NCBI GenBank assembly: GCA_012861695.1
Contig: JAAOOA010000098.1
Coordinates: 649,001-713,000 of the forward strand
Direction of reading: 5' to 3'
Length of the DNA: 64,000 bases
Source: Trematomus loennbergii
Lineage: Eukaryota; Chordata; Actinopteri; Perciformes; Nototheniidae
The notes beneath the pieces were generated by a model. It was not told where the DNA came from, did not search any database, and was given only the letters and a program-made list of their open reading frames with translations. Made by a program: the position numbers and the translations under genes. Positions 1-14,800 of the stretch are shown piece after piece; the stretch's first letter is position 1; each line of letters opens with the position of its first letter.

Positions 1-12
1 ATTTGTGCTTAC

Positions 13-200
13 CTGACTTTGTAACAGAAGCTCTGGAGTCTCCTGCTTCTCCTCTACCTCGCTGCTGTTTAGTCTCCTGTTGGTTTTGAGTATTTTTCCC
101 TCCTCTTCTTCCTCAACTTTTTTCGCACCACTCCTCCTCCTCTCCGACGTTCAGCGCAAAACTTGTTGCCGCCGCACTGAATGGCTGCCAAACAAGGAGA
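13..200 (-). other. possible 5' untranslated first exon of a gene running off the left edge
   Basis: Read on the minus strand this stretch ends at position 13 in a good donor (CAG followed by GTAAGC at 12-7). It is relatively rich in CpG and GAG/GGA motifs, as many 5' untranslated exons are. It contains no ATG in the sense direction, so it would be non-coding. The upstream limit near 200 is a guess. Nothing identifies the gene. It may equally be a chance donor in purine-rich sequence. Confidence 0.25.
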
Positions 201-613
201 GACAGAAGTGGTGAGGCTATAAAACATTATGTCCAACAGAAAACCAAGACGTGAACATTCCTGCGCACTTCACGGCCGTAAAATACCCAGCCAGCTGCAA
301 GTGAAAAGAGACACGGGGATCTGCTCAAACCTCGACCCCTATCCTGACCCAGTAAGGGCTCTTCTTTCATCCCGCAGGAGAAGACATGGTGTACTGTGTC
401 TGATCTGGAGCTGTTGACGTAAAATGATGCAGGAGATTGTGTGATGTTGTTTTCACTCGTTAGGTTCAAGCTGCAGCGACAATGTGGTGCATCTTCAGAG
501 GATTTCTTGCCTCGTTGTCGGAGGATGATTGTGCCGCTACACGTACTGTAAATCATTTTAACATGTACTAGACTTTTTGAATTCTTGCCAAGGCAATACC
601 TCGATTACACGTT

Positions 614-1210
614 TTAACGGTCACCTATTATGCAAAATCCACTTCTTCATGTCTCTTCTACATCAACATGTGTCCCCTCTTCTTCATGTCTCTTCTACAT
701 CAACATGTGTCCCCTCTTCTTCATGTCTCTTCTACATCAACATGTGTCCCCTCTTCTTCATGTCTCTTCTTCATCAACATGTGTCCCCTCTTCTTCATGT
801 CTCTTCTACATCAACATGTGTCCCCTCTTCTTCATGTCTCTTCTACATCAACATGTGTCCCCTCTTCTTCATGTCTCTTCTACATCAACATGTGTCCCCT
901 CTTCTTCATGTCTCTTCTACATCAACATGTGTCCCCTCTTCTTCATGTCTCTTCTACATCAACATGTGTCCCCTCTTCTTCATGTCTCTTCTTCATCAAC
1001 ATGTGTCCCCTCTGTGTAAAGAGACTCTGAAAGTTTCAGGAACAAAGATTCTCTCTCTTTTTGTCCTGATCCATTTTTATAAAAACCTGTCTGAAAATGA
1101 GCTGATCAGATTTTGGCCACTTTATGATGTCATAACGATGTTTTGGCTTATGTAACCATTAGCCAATCACAAACCAATTGATGAAGAACAGTATAATAGG
1201 GGACCTTTAA
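614..1210 (+). mobile_element. TTAA-bounded non-autonomous transposon with 37-bp minisatellite, copy 1 (short)
   Basis: Starts with TTAA then CGGTCACCTATTATGC and ends ATAATAGGGGACC then TTTAA, so the ends are inverted repeats. Between them lie ten 37-bp repeats (642-1011) and a unique 3' part beginning AAAGAGACTCTGAAAG. Compared with copy 3 (52,427-54,070), this copy lacks the distal segment between the CCAATCAC motif and the final 30 bp. No transposase is present. TTAA ends suggest a piggyBac-like duplication, but the superfamily is not proven. Confidence 0.75.
642..1011. repeat. 37-bp minisatellite array, 10 copies
   Basis: The unit has a CTTCATGTCTCTTCTACATC core followed by AACATGTGTCCCCTCTT, total 37 bp. 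Ten near-identical units occur. Two units carry TTCATC in place of TACATC. The unit has no stop codon in any plus-strand frame, so it produces long but meaningless open frames. Similar arrays lie at 24,063-26,115 and 52,457-53,640. Confidence 0.9.
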
Positions 1211-2019
1211 CGTCCAAGCACTCTAGACTGTTTCCTTTTTTAATTCCTTGACTTCATTGGTCATGAGTTCATGCTTTAATTAAATAACAACTTAGGCACT
1301 AGATAGTTAGGACGGAAAAATCCCTGCTTGCAAAATGGTTTCAGAAACATGGGCTCTCGACTCAATCTATAGCGACTTTGCCATTTTTAAGTGCTCTCAG
1401 AATGTAAAGTGATCAGTATAACATCCATAGATTGTATATATAGCAACTGGATAAATCACCATGACGCCGTTTTGGATTACGGTTTTTGAAGAGTCAAGTT
1501 TTGCTTTTTTGTCATCTTGGTTTCTTGCAACATAAATGCCATGAGAAGGAGGAGCCCTTTGAACCAGGGAATGATTTCAGACACAGCTAGGATCTCAGAA
1601 ACATGGTTCTGTATTTGCACTTCTTAGTTTGATTAAATTGGAGGCCTAAAGTAGCCTACTACTGGCACTGACGAAAAACCTTTTGCGGTAAATTCTTTGC
1701 ATTACATGTGGTGTTCCTCAGAGCTCAACCCTGGGACCATTGCTTTTCTCTTGATATGCTTTGACTAGGAAACATCTGGAGATAATAATCACAGACCATT
1801 TGTTTTAAAACTCATGCTGTTTATTAAAAGAATATTTCACCCCAAAATGATTGTTTTTCTTTTAATAACTCAACTTTGTTTTACATGCATGATTCCAAGG
1901 TTAACCAAGAATCCAAAAAGGGGAAAAGTCTCAATAATTTGAAGTAAATAGTAAAGAGCAGAACTACATTTCACAATTCAACTCATGCAGTCTTTGCTAA
2001 AACCTTACTATTCATTTTC
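1211..2019. other. intergenic, nothing recognised
   Basis: AT-rich sequence without a convincing exon, repeat array or structured element. No open frame resembles a known protein. Confidence 0.5.
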
Positions 2020-2660
2020 AAATCTTTACACTTTAAGAGTGCGCTTAAGACCTTCCTTTTTGATAAAGCTTACAGTTAGGGCTGATTAGATTCAGCCCCT
2101 AGTTTAGCTGCTATAGGCTTAGACTGTCGGGGGACACCTTACTTCTTCCTTCTGTCTGTCTGTACCTGTGTACTCTCATGTTCCCAATAACCCAGCTTCC
2201 CCCAAATTTATTCTTGGTGTCTACGCCGGGATCCTGAGTCGTGGCTGATCCTGAGTCCTGATCTGAGTCCTGGACTTCGAGTCGTGGCTGAACCTGTCAC
2301 TGAGGTCCTGCCTGACTCTCCTCATACTACTTCCCTGATGGCTCCCACAGGATTGTGGACATCCTCATGGATTCATCTTCTTATTATAGACACATGCATT
2401 TCCAAACATTTGGACTACCTACCTATGTTGTAAATATATTATCTCTTCGATTTACACACAGCATCTATTGCACGTCTGTCCGTCCTGGGAGAGGGATCCC
2501 TCCTCTGTTGCTCTCCCTGAGGTTTCTCCCATTTTCCCCTTTGAACTGTGGGTTTCTCTCTGGAAGTGTTTCCTTGTACGATGTGAGGGTGTAAGGACAG
2601 AGGGTGTCGTATTGTCATACTGATATTCTGTACAAACTGTGAAGTTTTGAAGCACTTCTT
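2020..2660 (+). mobile_element. LINE-type 3' end (degraded)
   Basis: At about 2,030-2,080 one frame reads like the end of a LINE reverse transcriptase ORF (a SALKTFLFDKAYS-like tail followed by a stop). It is followed by a long 3' region with the GAGAGGGATCCCTCCTCTG and GTTGCTCTCCCTGAGGTTTC motifs that recur in teleost genomes, ending near AAGGACAGAGGGTGTCGTA. The rest of the element is absent, as expected for 5'-truncated LINE copies. The clade is not resolved. Confidence 0.5.
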
Positions 2661-4050
2661 GTCTATGTAAGTCTGATGTGTTTTAAACAGAAAAGGTTTG
2701 AGTGAAAATTCATGTTTGTGAAGTAACTATCAGTTCTTTAAGGAAAAAAAGTTCTTAAAGAATTTAAGATAACATGGAGTGAGTTTTTTTATATACTAAT
2801 AGTCATTTTGTCGGTGTCGTAAGGACTTATAATATTTGTATGATCTTCTTAGCAAGGGTAAGAAAATAAATAGTTATAGCTCAAATAAAGTGAAGTAGAT
2901 GAGCAACCAATGGAAGCTGTACGAACAATGTAATCACTACAAATCCTCTTATCAGCATGCAACATCCAAGCCAAAGAGCAAGTTCTCACAATGAAAAACA
3001 CTCAAACAAACTATCTTTAGCTGTTCAGCCACACAACTAAAATGACCATACAGGCAGTCAGACGCCGCACAGATCCCCACACTTCATATTTGTGTGGTTT
3101 TCTATTAGCTGCCAAAGTTCAGAGCTCCTGCAGTGACCTCATGGCGGCGATAGTAGAGAGTGTTAAAAATCTAATATTTAAATGGGTTGAGGCGACCCTG
3201 GCAGCAGCTGCGAGTGATAAGTGCCCGACTGCAACAGCCTGTACTGAACATCCAATAAAACGCCATCCAATAATAACTTTAACACCACATTTCAAGATGT
3301 TAACAGGTTAGCCTTACATAGTAAATCCAGTCTTGTTTACTTGACTTGTCTGGTTTAATTCGCTCGATTCAAATAAGATCTGGTTTATCTGTAAGAAATT
3401 AATAATATTTTAGTGTTAAAAAACAACAAACTTGCATATAATCTTGTAGGAAAGTATGCCGTTTGGAAAAGGAGCCCAAATATAGGGTTTTTTACTTGTT
3501 TTCTAAGATATAATAAATAATATATAATATAATTTAGCCTGCAATTAATCCAAAAAGCACAAATATTCAAAAGCAAATATCTGCTCAGTTTCCTAAAATA
3601 CACCTCTCTTAAAAAAAATATATGCGGGTGGGCAGCCACAGAAATTTGGAAACGTTTTACGATTAATTAACTTTATGCTGAATCTGTGTGCCGCTGATAG
3701 GGAACATGCGATCTATAACTTTATCATCGATGTAATCATTTTTATTTCACAGCCAGGTGTTTGATTGCATCTCGCTGCGTGGATGTTAAAGGTGACAGAT
3801 TTTTACCGTAGCATTGACGCACATCAACGTCTTATATTTCTGTCCTATACATAAAAATTAAAAATATCTCCACATTTAACAACTAGCATAGTTCAAATTC
3901 TGAAACTAGATGCTGAAACCATCACATGCACGAGTGCTCTCCTATAAAAGTGGTTATTTACTTTTACATTTAATATTTTATTTAATCCAATGTTGGCTTT
4001 TTTTCTTATGTCTAACTTTTATTCTCCTTCTTATATTTTAATACTATTTT
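2661..4050. other. intergenic, nothing recognised
   Basis: AT-rich sequence with short open frames only. No splice-bounded exon, terminal inverted repeat or tandem array was recognised. Confidence 0.45.
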
Positions 4051-4053
4051 GAT

Positions 4054-4245
4054 GGGAGGCGTGTGGCGCAGTGGATAGAGCCTTGGTGTTCGGATCATGG
4101 GGTCACAGGTTCAAACCCCACTGCAGTCAACATGTCGTTGTGTCCCTGAGACACTTCACCCCAAATTGCTCCTTTGGGGATTGTCCACAGTATTGAGTAT
4201 GTAAGTCGCTTTGGATAAAAGTGTCTAACATGTAATGTAATGTCA
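4054..4245 (+). mobile_element. tRNA-derived SINE, copy 1
   Basis: The head carries a polymerase III A-box-like TGGCGCAGTGGATAGAGC at about 4,064 and a B box GGTTCAAACC at 4,108-4,117. The body reads TGTCCCTGAGACACTTCACC and the tail GTCGCTTTGGATAAAAGTGT. This head and tail combination is the common teleost tRNA-SINE layout. A second copy lies in the opposite orientation at 46,104-46,302, and a tail fragment at 58,741-58,782. Confidence 0.8.
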
Positions 4246-4278
4246 TGATGTTTTATCTGACTTTTTTATCCTCTTTTA

Positions 4279-4440
4279 GGCAAGGCAAGGCAAGTTTATT
4301 TATATAGCACCTTTCAACACAAGGCAATTCAAAGTGCTTTACAAAAATGAAAGACATTAAGAAAATGGCATTTAAAATCAGTCATTAAAAAGAAAAGATA
4401 ATAAAATAAACATTAAAAGAAAAAATACATGGATAAAAGT
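4279..4440 (-). mobile_element. LINE 3' tail fragment (GGCAA repeat end)
   Basis: Begins with GGCAAGGCAAGGCAAG and TTTATTTATATAGCACCTTT, then CAATTCAAAGTGCTTTACA. This is a frequent teleost retroelement 3' end read in reverse. Related fragments lie at 13,896-13,965 and 63,265-63,330. Only the tail is present, without coding sequence. Confidence 0.55.
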
Positions 4441-5286
4441 TACAGTGCAGTATAAGATGTGAATAGTTCAATTAAAAGCAGCGGCAAAAAGAAAAGCTCT
4501 CTTTTAATTACTCAAGAGTATAAAGCACTGGTCTAAAGGGGTAAAAAGGAGGAGGAAGACTTTTGTATTTATTATGCAATTAAAGAATACATTTAAAATG
4601 GACAAACCGTCAGTTTAAGGTCAACACTAGTCATTATTTTTTGTGTGCAAATGTTTCTTTTCAATCTTGAAAAACCACGTTTTTTCTCAACATTTCAACT
4701 GTATTTTTAAATTGCAAATGACTTTTCTGCTCTAATGTCGGGAGCACTTATACTGAAAGCGTGGCTTTATTCTAAACATCTCGACTTTATTATCAAAATG
4801 TGATATTTGTTTAAAATTATCTTTCACCTCAAATAGATGCATTTATTTTTGCATTACACAAAAACTGAAAGTTAGACTTCCAAAATAAAAAATACCTCTT
4901 CTAATGTATTTTTCCTGGCACCAATGATCTTCCGTATGTTGGGCTCAACAACAACCAGACAACGGTTCATCCTGCTGATTTCAAGCAAGCAAGATCCAAT
5001 TAAGTCAGAAAACAACCAAAAATACAAAAAGAGAAATACAAAAAGCTGTTCATAATGAACTTCAAAAGGCGCTAAACAACCATGAAGACAACACAAAGAC
5101 ACAAGATGAGTACAAAGAAACGTGAAACAGGTGCAAAGTGAATCGATTATATTATTATTATAAAACGATTATAACAAGAGTAAAAAGAACCACAAAGAGA
5201 CACAAATCAACCTAAGATAGACGCAAAATGACTATAAACAGAAGAAATATCACCCAATAACTCACATTGACTATAAAAATGGGCCA
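4441..5286. other. intergenic, with degenerate precursor of the 21-bp satellite at its right end
   Basis: No gene is seen. From about 5,040 onward the sequence shows diverged, irregular versions of the adjacent satellite (ACAAAGACACAAG, CCACAAAGAGACACAAATC), merging into the regular array at 5,287. Confidence 0.5.
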
Positions 5287-7329
5287 AACAACCACAAAGA
5301 GACACACAACGACCACAAAGAGACACACAACGACCACAAAGAGACACACAACGACCACAAAGAGACACACAACGACCACAAAGAGACACACAACGACCAC
5401 AAAGAGACCCACAACGACCACAAAGAGACACACAACGACCACAAAGAGACACAAACGACCACAAAGAGACACACAACGACCACAAAGAGACACACAACGA
5501 CCACAAAGAGACACACAACGACCACAAAGAGACACACAACGACCACAAAGAGACACACAACGACCACAAAGAGACACACAACGACCACAAAGAGACACAC
5601 AACGACCACAAAGAGACACACGACCACAAAGAGACACACAACGACCACAAAGAGACACACAACGACCACAAAGAGACACACAACGACCACAAAGAGACAC
5701 ACAACGACCACAAAGAGACACACAACGACCACAAAGAGACACACAACGACCACAAAGAGACACACAACGACCACAAAGAGACACACACAACGACCACAAA
5801 GAGACACACAACGACCACAAAGAGACACACAACGACCACAAAGAGACACACAACGACCACAAAGAGACCACAACGACCACAAAGAGACACACAACGACCA
5901 CAAAGAGACACACAAACGACCACAAAGAGACACACAACGACCACAAAGAGACACACAACGACCACAAAGAGACACACAACGACCACAAAGAGACACACAA
6001 CGACCACAAAGAGACACACAACGACCACAAAGAGACACACAACGACCACAAAGAGACACACAACGACCACAAAGAGACACACAACGACCACAAAGAGACA
6101 CACAACGACCACAAAGAGACACACAACGACCACAAAGAGACACACAACGACCACAAAGAGACACACAAACGACCACAAAGAGACACACAACGACCACAAA
6201 GAGACACACAACGACCACAAAGAGACACACAACGACCACAAAGAGACACACAACGACCACAAAGAGACACACAACGACCACAAAGAGACACACAACGACC
6301 ACAAAGAGACACACAACGACCACAAAGAGACACACAACGACCACAAAGAGACACACAAACGACCACAAAGAGACACACAACGACCACAAAGAGACACACA
6401 ACGACCACAAAGAGACACACAACGACCACAAAGAGACCACAACGACCACAAAGAGACACACAACGACCACAAAGAGACACACAAACGACCACAAAGAGAC
6501 ACACAACGACCACAAAGAGACACACAACGACCACAAAGAGACACACAATGACCACAAAGAGACACACAACGACCACAAAGAGACACACAACGACCACAAA
6601 GAGACACACAACGACCACAAAGAGACACACAACGACCACAAAGAGACACACAACGACCACAAAGAGACACACAACGACCACAAAGAGACACACAAACGAC
6701 CACACAACGACCACAAGAGACACACAACGACACAAAGAGACACACAACGACCACAAAGAGACACACAACGACACAAAGAGACACACAACGACCACAAAGA
6801 GACACACAACGACCACAAAGAGACACACAACGACCACAAAGAGACACACAACGACCACAAAGAGACACACAACGACCACAAAGAGACACACAACGACCAC
6901 AAAGAGACACACAAACGACCACAAAGAGACACACAACGACCACAAAGAGACACACAACGACCACAAAGAGACACACAACGACCACAAAGAGACACACAAC
7001 GACCACAAAGAGACACACAACGACCACAAAGAGACACACAACGACCACAAAGAGACACACAACGACCACAAAGAGACACACAACGACCACAAAGAGACAC
7101 ACAAACGACCACACAACGACCACAAAGAGACACACAACGACCACAAAGAGACACACAACGACCACAAAGAGACACACAACGACCACAAAGAGACACACAA
7201 CGACCACAAAGAGAAACACAACGACCACAAAGAGACACACAAACGACCACACAACGACCACAAAGAGACACACAACGACCACAAAGAGACACACAACGAC
7301 CACAAAGAGACACACAACGACCACAAAGA
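5287..7329. repeat. 21-bp satellite array, about 97 copies
   Basis: The unit is CGACCACAAAGAGACACACAA (21 bp written as CGACCACAAAGAGACACACA plus A). It is highly homogeneous, with occasional one-base insertions (CACAAACG), deletions (GACACAAAG) and 8-13 bp internal deletions. Neither strand contains stops in several frames, which gives spurious open frames of about 700 codons on both strands. Degenerate units lie just to the left. No protein is inferred. Confidence 0.95.
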
Positions 7330-7357
7330 TAATTCTCATAATCCTCCAATATCTATT

Positions 7358-7360
<3 letters not shown>

Positions 7361-7443
<83 letters not shown>
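7361..7443. repeat. (TG)n microsatellite
   Basis: An uninterrupted TG tract of about 83 bp, 30 bp after the 21-bp satellite ends. Confidence 0.95.
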
Positions 7444-7444
<1 letters not shown>

Positions 7445-7622
7445 CAGGTTGTGTTACAGTGTGTGATCACAGGGGAGCGCTGCTGATAGACTCTGAGCAG
7501 ATAGAGAGGTTCATTTTTCTTGACACTGATAGACGGTCAATCAATATTTCCATGTGTGTGATATATTGCAGACATGTGAAGAGGAGAAGAGGAGACACAT
7601 TTCATTTAGTGGAGAGCATGAA

Positions 7623-7623
<1 letters not shown>

Positions 7624-7688
<65 letters not shown>

Positions 7689-7710
7689 ACACACACACAA
7701 CACACACACA

Positions 7711-7741
<31 letters not shown>

Positions 7742-7747
7742 CCACAC
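7624..7747. repeat. (CA)n microsatellite
   Basis: A CA tract with ACC and AAC interruptions in its right half. Together with the TG tract at 7,361-7,443 it forms a potential long hairpin with a 180-bp loop. Confidence 0.95.
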
Positions 7748-8854
7748 TTTGTAATGAAGAGTGTGTCGTATTGACACACAGATGTGAAAGCTCTCAGCTG
7801 TGATTAGTATTCAGTCTGTATGACACGCTAACATACGGCACAACATTAATGTGTATCGGGGTTTGTTTCAGTCACACTTTAAATTACCAACATTTTGTTT
7901 GTCAAGTTTAAGGAGTTTGGGGGATTTTGGCATTTTAAGCCCCCAAACTTAAAACGTGTTGAAACCACTGACCAATGCTTTTATTTGATCCTGTCTTAAA
8001 ACATATCTTAATAAGCTCACTTTGAGAGTTTCTGTTGCTGCGTGAACACCTGCTTTTCCCCACAGGGATTAACAAAGGTTTATCTTGCCTTATTTTAACT
8101 GTGGAACACTGCAAACTACACTAACTGTGTTTTAATATGTCTGTTTTAAAGCACTCGTTGGAGCAGTAACTATAAATCTCGTTGTATTCTGTATAATGAC
8201 AATAAAAGCTTTTGAATTTGAATTTGAAAGCCCTTTCCGTTTTATCCAAGATTTTAAGAATACATGTTCTATAAGGCAGGCTTTGAATGATATGTGGACA
8301 AACCCCTCAGTAAAACCTTCAGAATATATATTTAGGAATGACATTGGAACGTTTTGTGTGTGCAGTTGCTACTGATGTGGAGTACGAACATTTGTTAGGA
8401 AACCGATGAAGATACAGTATCCATACATTTTGCAAGACACAACATGATAATAGAGTAAACAATAACAACTTTCCCAGTTGACTACTTATTCTAACACATA
8501 CGATTTTTCATTACAAGTCTTCTCAAAGGTTATGTTTAAATCTGCAAATGAGGTTTAATCTAATGCTTGTGGTAAGTAAGTCAAATAAAGACCTGAATGT
8601 GGATATTGGATGTTTTTCCACTAGTCAGAGCATACAGTAAGTAAGTGAAAACGATGTAGTGTCTCCCCTTGATATTTGATGGCCTATATAGTAGCCTACA
8701 CTGTAAACTGAGCTGTATTTTGAGCCAATAAGGTTTATTGAATTGGACAGTATTGAGAGAAGAAGAGAGGTTCCTTACTCTTTAATTGAGTTCAAAAGTT
8801 GACATGGCCGACGAGCCTTTCTCGCTTTTATGTCCACTTGAATGATGGTGACTC
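7748..8854. other. intergenic, nothing recognised
   Basis: AT-rich sequence. A possible AATAAA-type signal occurs near 8,203, but no gene ends here as far as can be seen. Confidence 0.4.
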
Positions 8855-10798
<1,944 letters not shown>

Positions 10799-10850
10799 AT
10801 GGGACTCAGCTGCTTCAAGTCCTGGAAACATGACAGCACAGGCCACAAAG
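10799..10850 (+). CDS. RhoGAP gene, first coding exon (short N terminus)
   Basis: ATG at 10,799 opens [17 protein letters not shown] and ends in phase 1 at a donor GTGAGA (10,851). The next exon begins GT, so the junction codon is Gly and the frame runs straight into [13 protein letters not shown]. That phase match is the main support. The exon would give an isoform without the front half of the PH domain. The Gly2 and Cys5 could be lipidated, but the position-6 residue is Phe, which is a poor myristoylation context. CA repeats begin 6 bp after the donor. Confidence 0.55.
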
Positions 10851-10879
10851 GTGAGACACACACACACACACACACATGA

Positions 10880-10955
<76 letters not shown>

Positions 10956-10969
10956 ACACACACACCACA

Positions 10970-11010
<41 letters not shown>

Positions 11011-11118
11011 ATCAACATATTATTTTGTTAATCCCTCTTGAACTATAGCAGTGTTTTTGTGTGTCGCCCTTCAGTATCATCTGTAAAATGCTGACTCAGG
11101 GTCCTGTAACAGAGGTGA

Positions 11119-11202
<84 letters not shown>

Positions 11203-11332
11203 TGGTGCTGCTACATACATGTGGTGAGTGGTGAGTGTGTGATGTGACTTTGAGAAGGACAGACATTGAAGCATGACGAGACAGAGAAGGGGAAAAGTGT
11301 GTTAACGAGATGACGATGGAGAGAGGATGCAT

Positions 11333-11389
<57 letters not shown>

Positions 11390-11709
11390 TGATGGTAGCC
11401 AGATTTGTGTTTGTAACCCAAAATGTGTTATATATTACAGTAGTCATTGCTCAATATTTTGACGGTAAATGTCTTCTAAGTAATTTGATACTTCACTCTG
11501 CATTTTTTTTTTTTTCAACCCCACAAATTGTCTCCTTTCTCCTAAAAATTCAGATTCTGTAAATGCCTCTGTGTGAATATCATCTTAATCTGCATTAAGG
11601 ACAGCTAAGGCTTCCCGACATGCCCTTGAAGTATACTACATTATCACTGTATCATTGTACCGGTCAGCGTTAATAGACTTGCGTCTTGACGTTGTTATAA
11701 AACCTGAGA

Positions 11710-11802
<93 letters not shown>

Positions 11803-14800
11803 TGTGTGTGTGTGTGCGTGTGTGTGTGTAGGTAACAGAGACGTGTTGGCCAGCCCAGGCTCGTATTTCTTCCTCTCTAACAGCGCTGGGCAGGGGACGA
11901 GTGGCTGAAGAGCCTCAACAAGGGGTCTGGATCCCTTTCACAGGTACATGTACTGTTGATGTCACATCATGTGGATTATAGAGACAATTATGTCTTTTAT
12001 GTACAAGAATAGTTGTTACTGTGGTCATCACCAATGGGGATTGTAAGTGCAATGACAGTAGAAATAGGCTATAATATTTCACTGTGTGTCTTTCACATTA
12101 TTTTGGAGGTGTTGTACTGTACCCCCTGAAACATGTCGATAATCACATTTAAGGAAATTAACTGATGTGACAGGTACACATCTTCCTCTGCATCCTGCTT
12201 GTCTTCCTTTAGCAATGTCAACATGATTTTAAATGTATAAAGTACCGGTCATCTTGTTCCTGATTGGATGTGATGGACCTCCGGTTGAGATCTTCCTCCC
12301 TTGCAGGGGTCTTTGGTCAGCGTCTGGAGGAGACGGTGCTGTATGAGCGACGTTATGGGGTGCGTTTGGTTCCTCTGGTGGTGGAGCAGTGTGTGAACTT
12401 CATCCGGGAGCGGGGCCTGCAGGAGGTGGGCTTGTTTCGTCAGCCGGGACAGTCGAGTCTGGTCAAAGAGCTGCAGGAGGCTTTCGATGGAGGGGAGAGA
12501 CCTTCTTTTGACAGGTGTATAAATCCCTTTGTTTTCGTTCTGATACGACATACGATAATACTTTAATGCTCAGATCAAGTCTGACATTTGACTTGCATAA
12601 CAGCAGCTCCCTGTGTAACATCAACATGGACAAATATAAAGACACAATACATGGAAAACAAACAACAACTTTGAACATAACGGCACAATCAGTGAGAGAA
12701 AAGCTGCTCAAAGAGCCTTCAGCGTGCATCTGATCTGGATCAGCTCTGTGTTCACTGAGAGGACAGACTGGAGCACAAAGGATGCTTCAGGCTGACTTTA
12801 GTGAATCTCCATTAGATGGTTGCAGTTCATATTCACTGTTCAGAACATGCTTTGGGTCAGAGATGATGTTGTTGGACAGCCTCTCAGGTTATTATGGTAT
12901 GCTGAGTCAGAAAGTCTCTGACAGGGTTGACCAACAATCTTTGAGCATATTTTTAACAGGTGGAGCTGTTTAGATTTGAAAGCTGTTGACAAACACTTGT
13001 AAAAAGTAGTGTTGTAGAATTGACAAAATCACAGATGTAAAGAATCACTTCATCACTTGTTCTTCAAAGGGTCTTACCTTGCTGTTCTTCCTGCAGTAGC
13101 ACAGACGTCCACACGGTGGCGTCCCTGCTGAAGCTCTACCTCAGGCAGCTGCCGGAGCCTCTGGTTCCTCACAGACGATACCAGGACTTCCTGCTGTGCG
13201 CTCAGAAGCTGGCGACTGATCGAACGCTGGTAACTGCATCTCTGAGCACAACACCATTCATTATTCAAAGCGGCCCTTTAATGCTCATTTTCATGGGATT
13301 GTAGCCTTTCAGAGCGTTTACATGCTCAAACACTACAGCAGGGTGTCCAAACTACGGCCCGGGGGCCACATTTTAAATTGGCCTTCAGCTAATTAAAAAA
13401 ATATAATGACTTAAGTATAATACACTTCTTCTTGTCTTATATTGTACTTCTTAAATATATAGCCTATGTTCAAATATATTACACAGTATTCATGTGTTAA
13501 TAAAAGCCCCATTTTCAAATAAATTCAGTTAATTAAAGTTGAAAACATGTTCTAACAAATCTAAGTTGATAATGAAAAAAGCCCAATAACACATGTACAT
13601 AACAACCTTGAAATAGACCCTTCATATTTCCTCTTCTTATAAGCAATCTGAAGATTCTGTTTTAAGGAATGAGCTGCTAACAACATAAATAAAACCCTAT
13701 GGAGAGCTGTGAGCTGTAAGTATCAAGAATAATTTACTTACATTGGATTGATTTTTCCAACTTATAACTGAACTTACGAGCCGATAAACCTCACCTCTCG
13801 GGAGTGGCCCAGCCCTTCGTATACTTTTCTGTATGTGGCCCTCGGTGAAAAAGGTTTGGACACCCCTGCACTACAGGAAAGTGACACAACTAGAGGCAAG
13901 GCAAGTTTATTTATATTGCCCCTTTCAACACAAGGCTTTACAAAATGAAAGATATTAATAATAGGGCCTCTTTAAAAACCCTAAAATGTGTGTCTTTACT
14001 GACTCTGCAGTGATGGACAGGTGTATCATTACTGCTGGGTGTGTTCACCTATTGTTTACCCAACAAGGGGTATTATTATGAACTAAGAACAGAAACTAAT
14101 ATTGTACTACAATGGCTTCTAACAGAATAAGAACAAAACAGTGCTTTGAGGTTGATGTTAAGTTGCTCTTCCGTTCAGAAATCATTTTGCAAAGCTATTC
14201 GAACCTGCATTATGAATATCCATGTTCACATCAGCTAGGTTCCTAATGTCTTTTCTTACTTCCTTTCTTTTACCCTCTTATTATTCCTCTCTTTTAGGTT
14301 TTAGGGGAGTTGAGGAGTCTTCTTCATGAGTTGCCTGTAGTAAACTTCAACCTGCTCAACTTCATCTGCCAGTAAGAGTGTTGTTATTTAGATAAATCAT
14401 CTGTAGCCAGGTGTTTTATTCATGCATTTGTGTACATGCTTGACATGGGGGCTGTAAGCATTTGATTGTTTGCTACTGACATCATTCAAACATGTTAAAC
14501 GATAGCAAGTAAGTAGGGAATTCTGACTTCTACATTTACTTCAGATGTTATCATAAAAGTGGGGTTTCTTTGTGTGATTTTCAGGTTTTTATTTGAGGTC
14601 CAGAGTTATTCCAACAGTAACAAGATGAGCGGTCAGAACTTGGCCACCGTGTTTGGGCCGAACATCCTCCGAGCCAAAGCTGAAGACCCACAAAGCATCA
14701 TGGGAGGTAGACAGAAAAATGTGAACAAATTGTTTTAATATTTCTTTTAATGATGCAAAAGATAGCATCTGTGATATAACATGTTGGCAAGTCAAAAACA

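Noticed and set aside
4064..4135. Functional tRNA gene
   Set aside because: Has A-box and B-box-like motifs but continues into SINE body and tail, and a second SINE copy has the same structure. No clean cloverleaf was recognised.
5207..7486. Open frames of 690-740 codons on both strands over the 21-bp satellite
   Set aside because: They exist in several frames on both strands because the 21-bp unit lacks stops. No start context, splice signals or protein features support coding.
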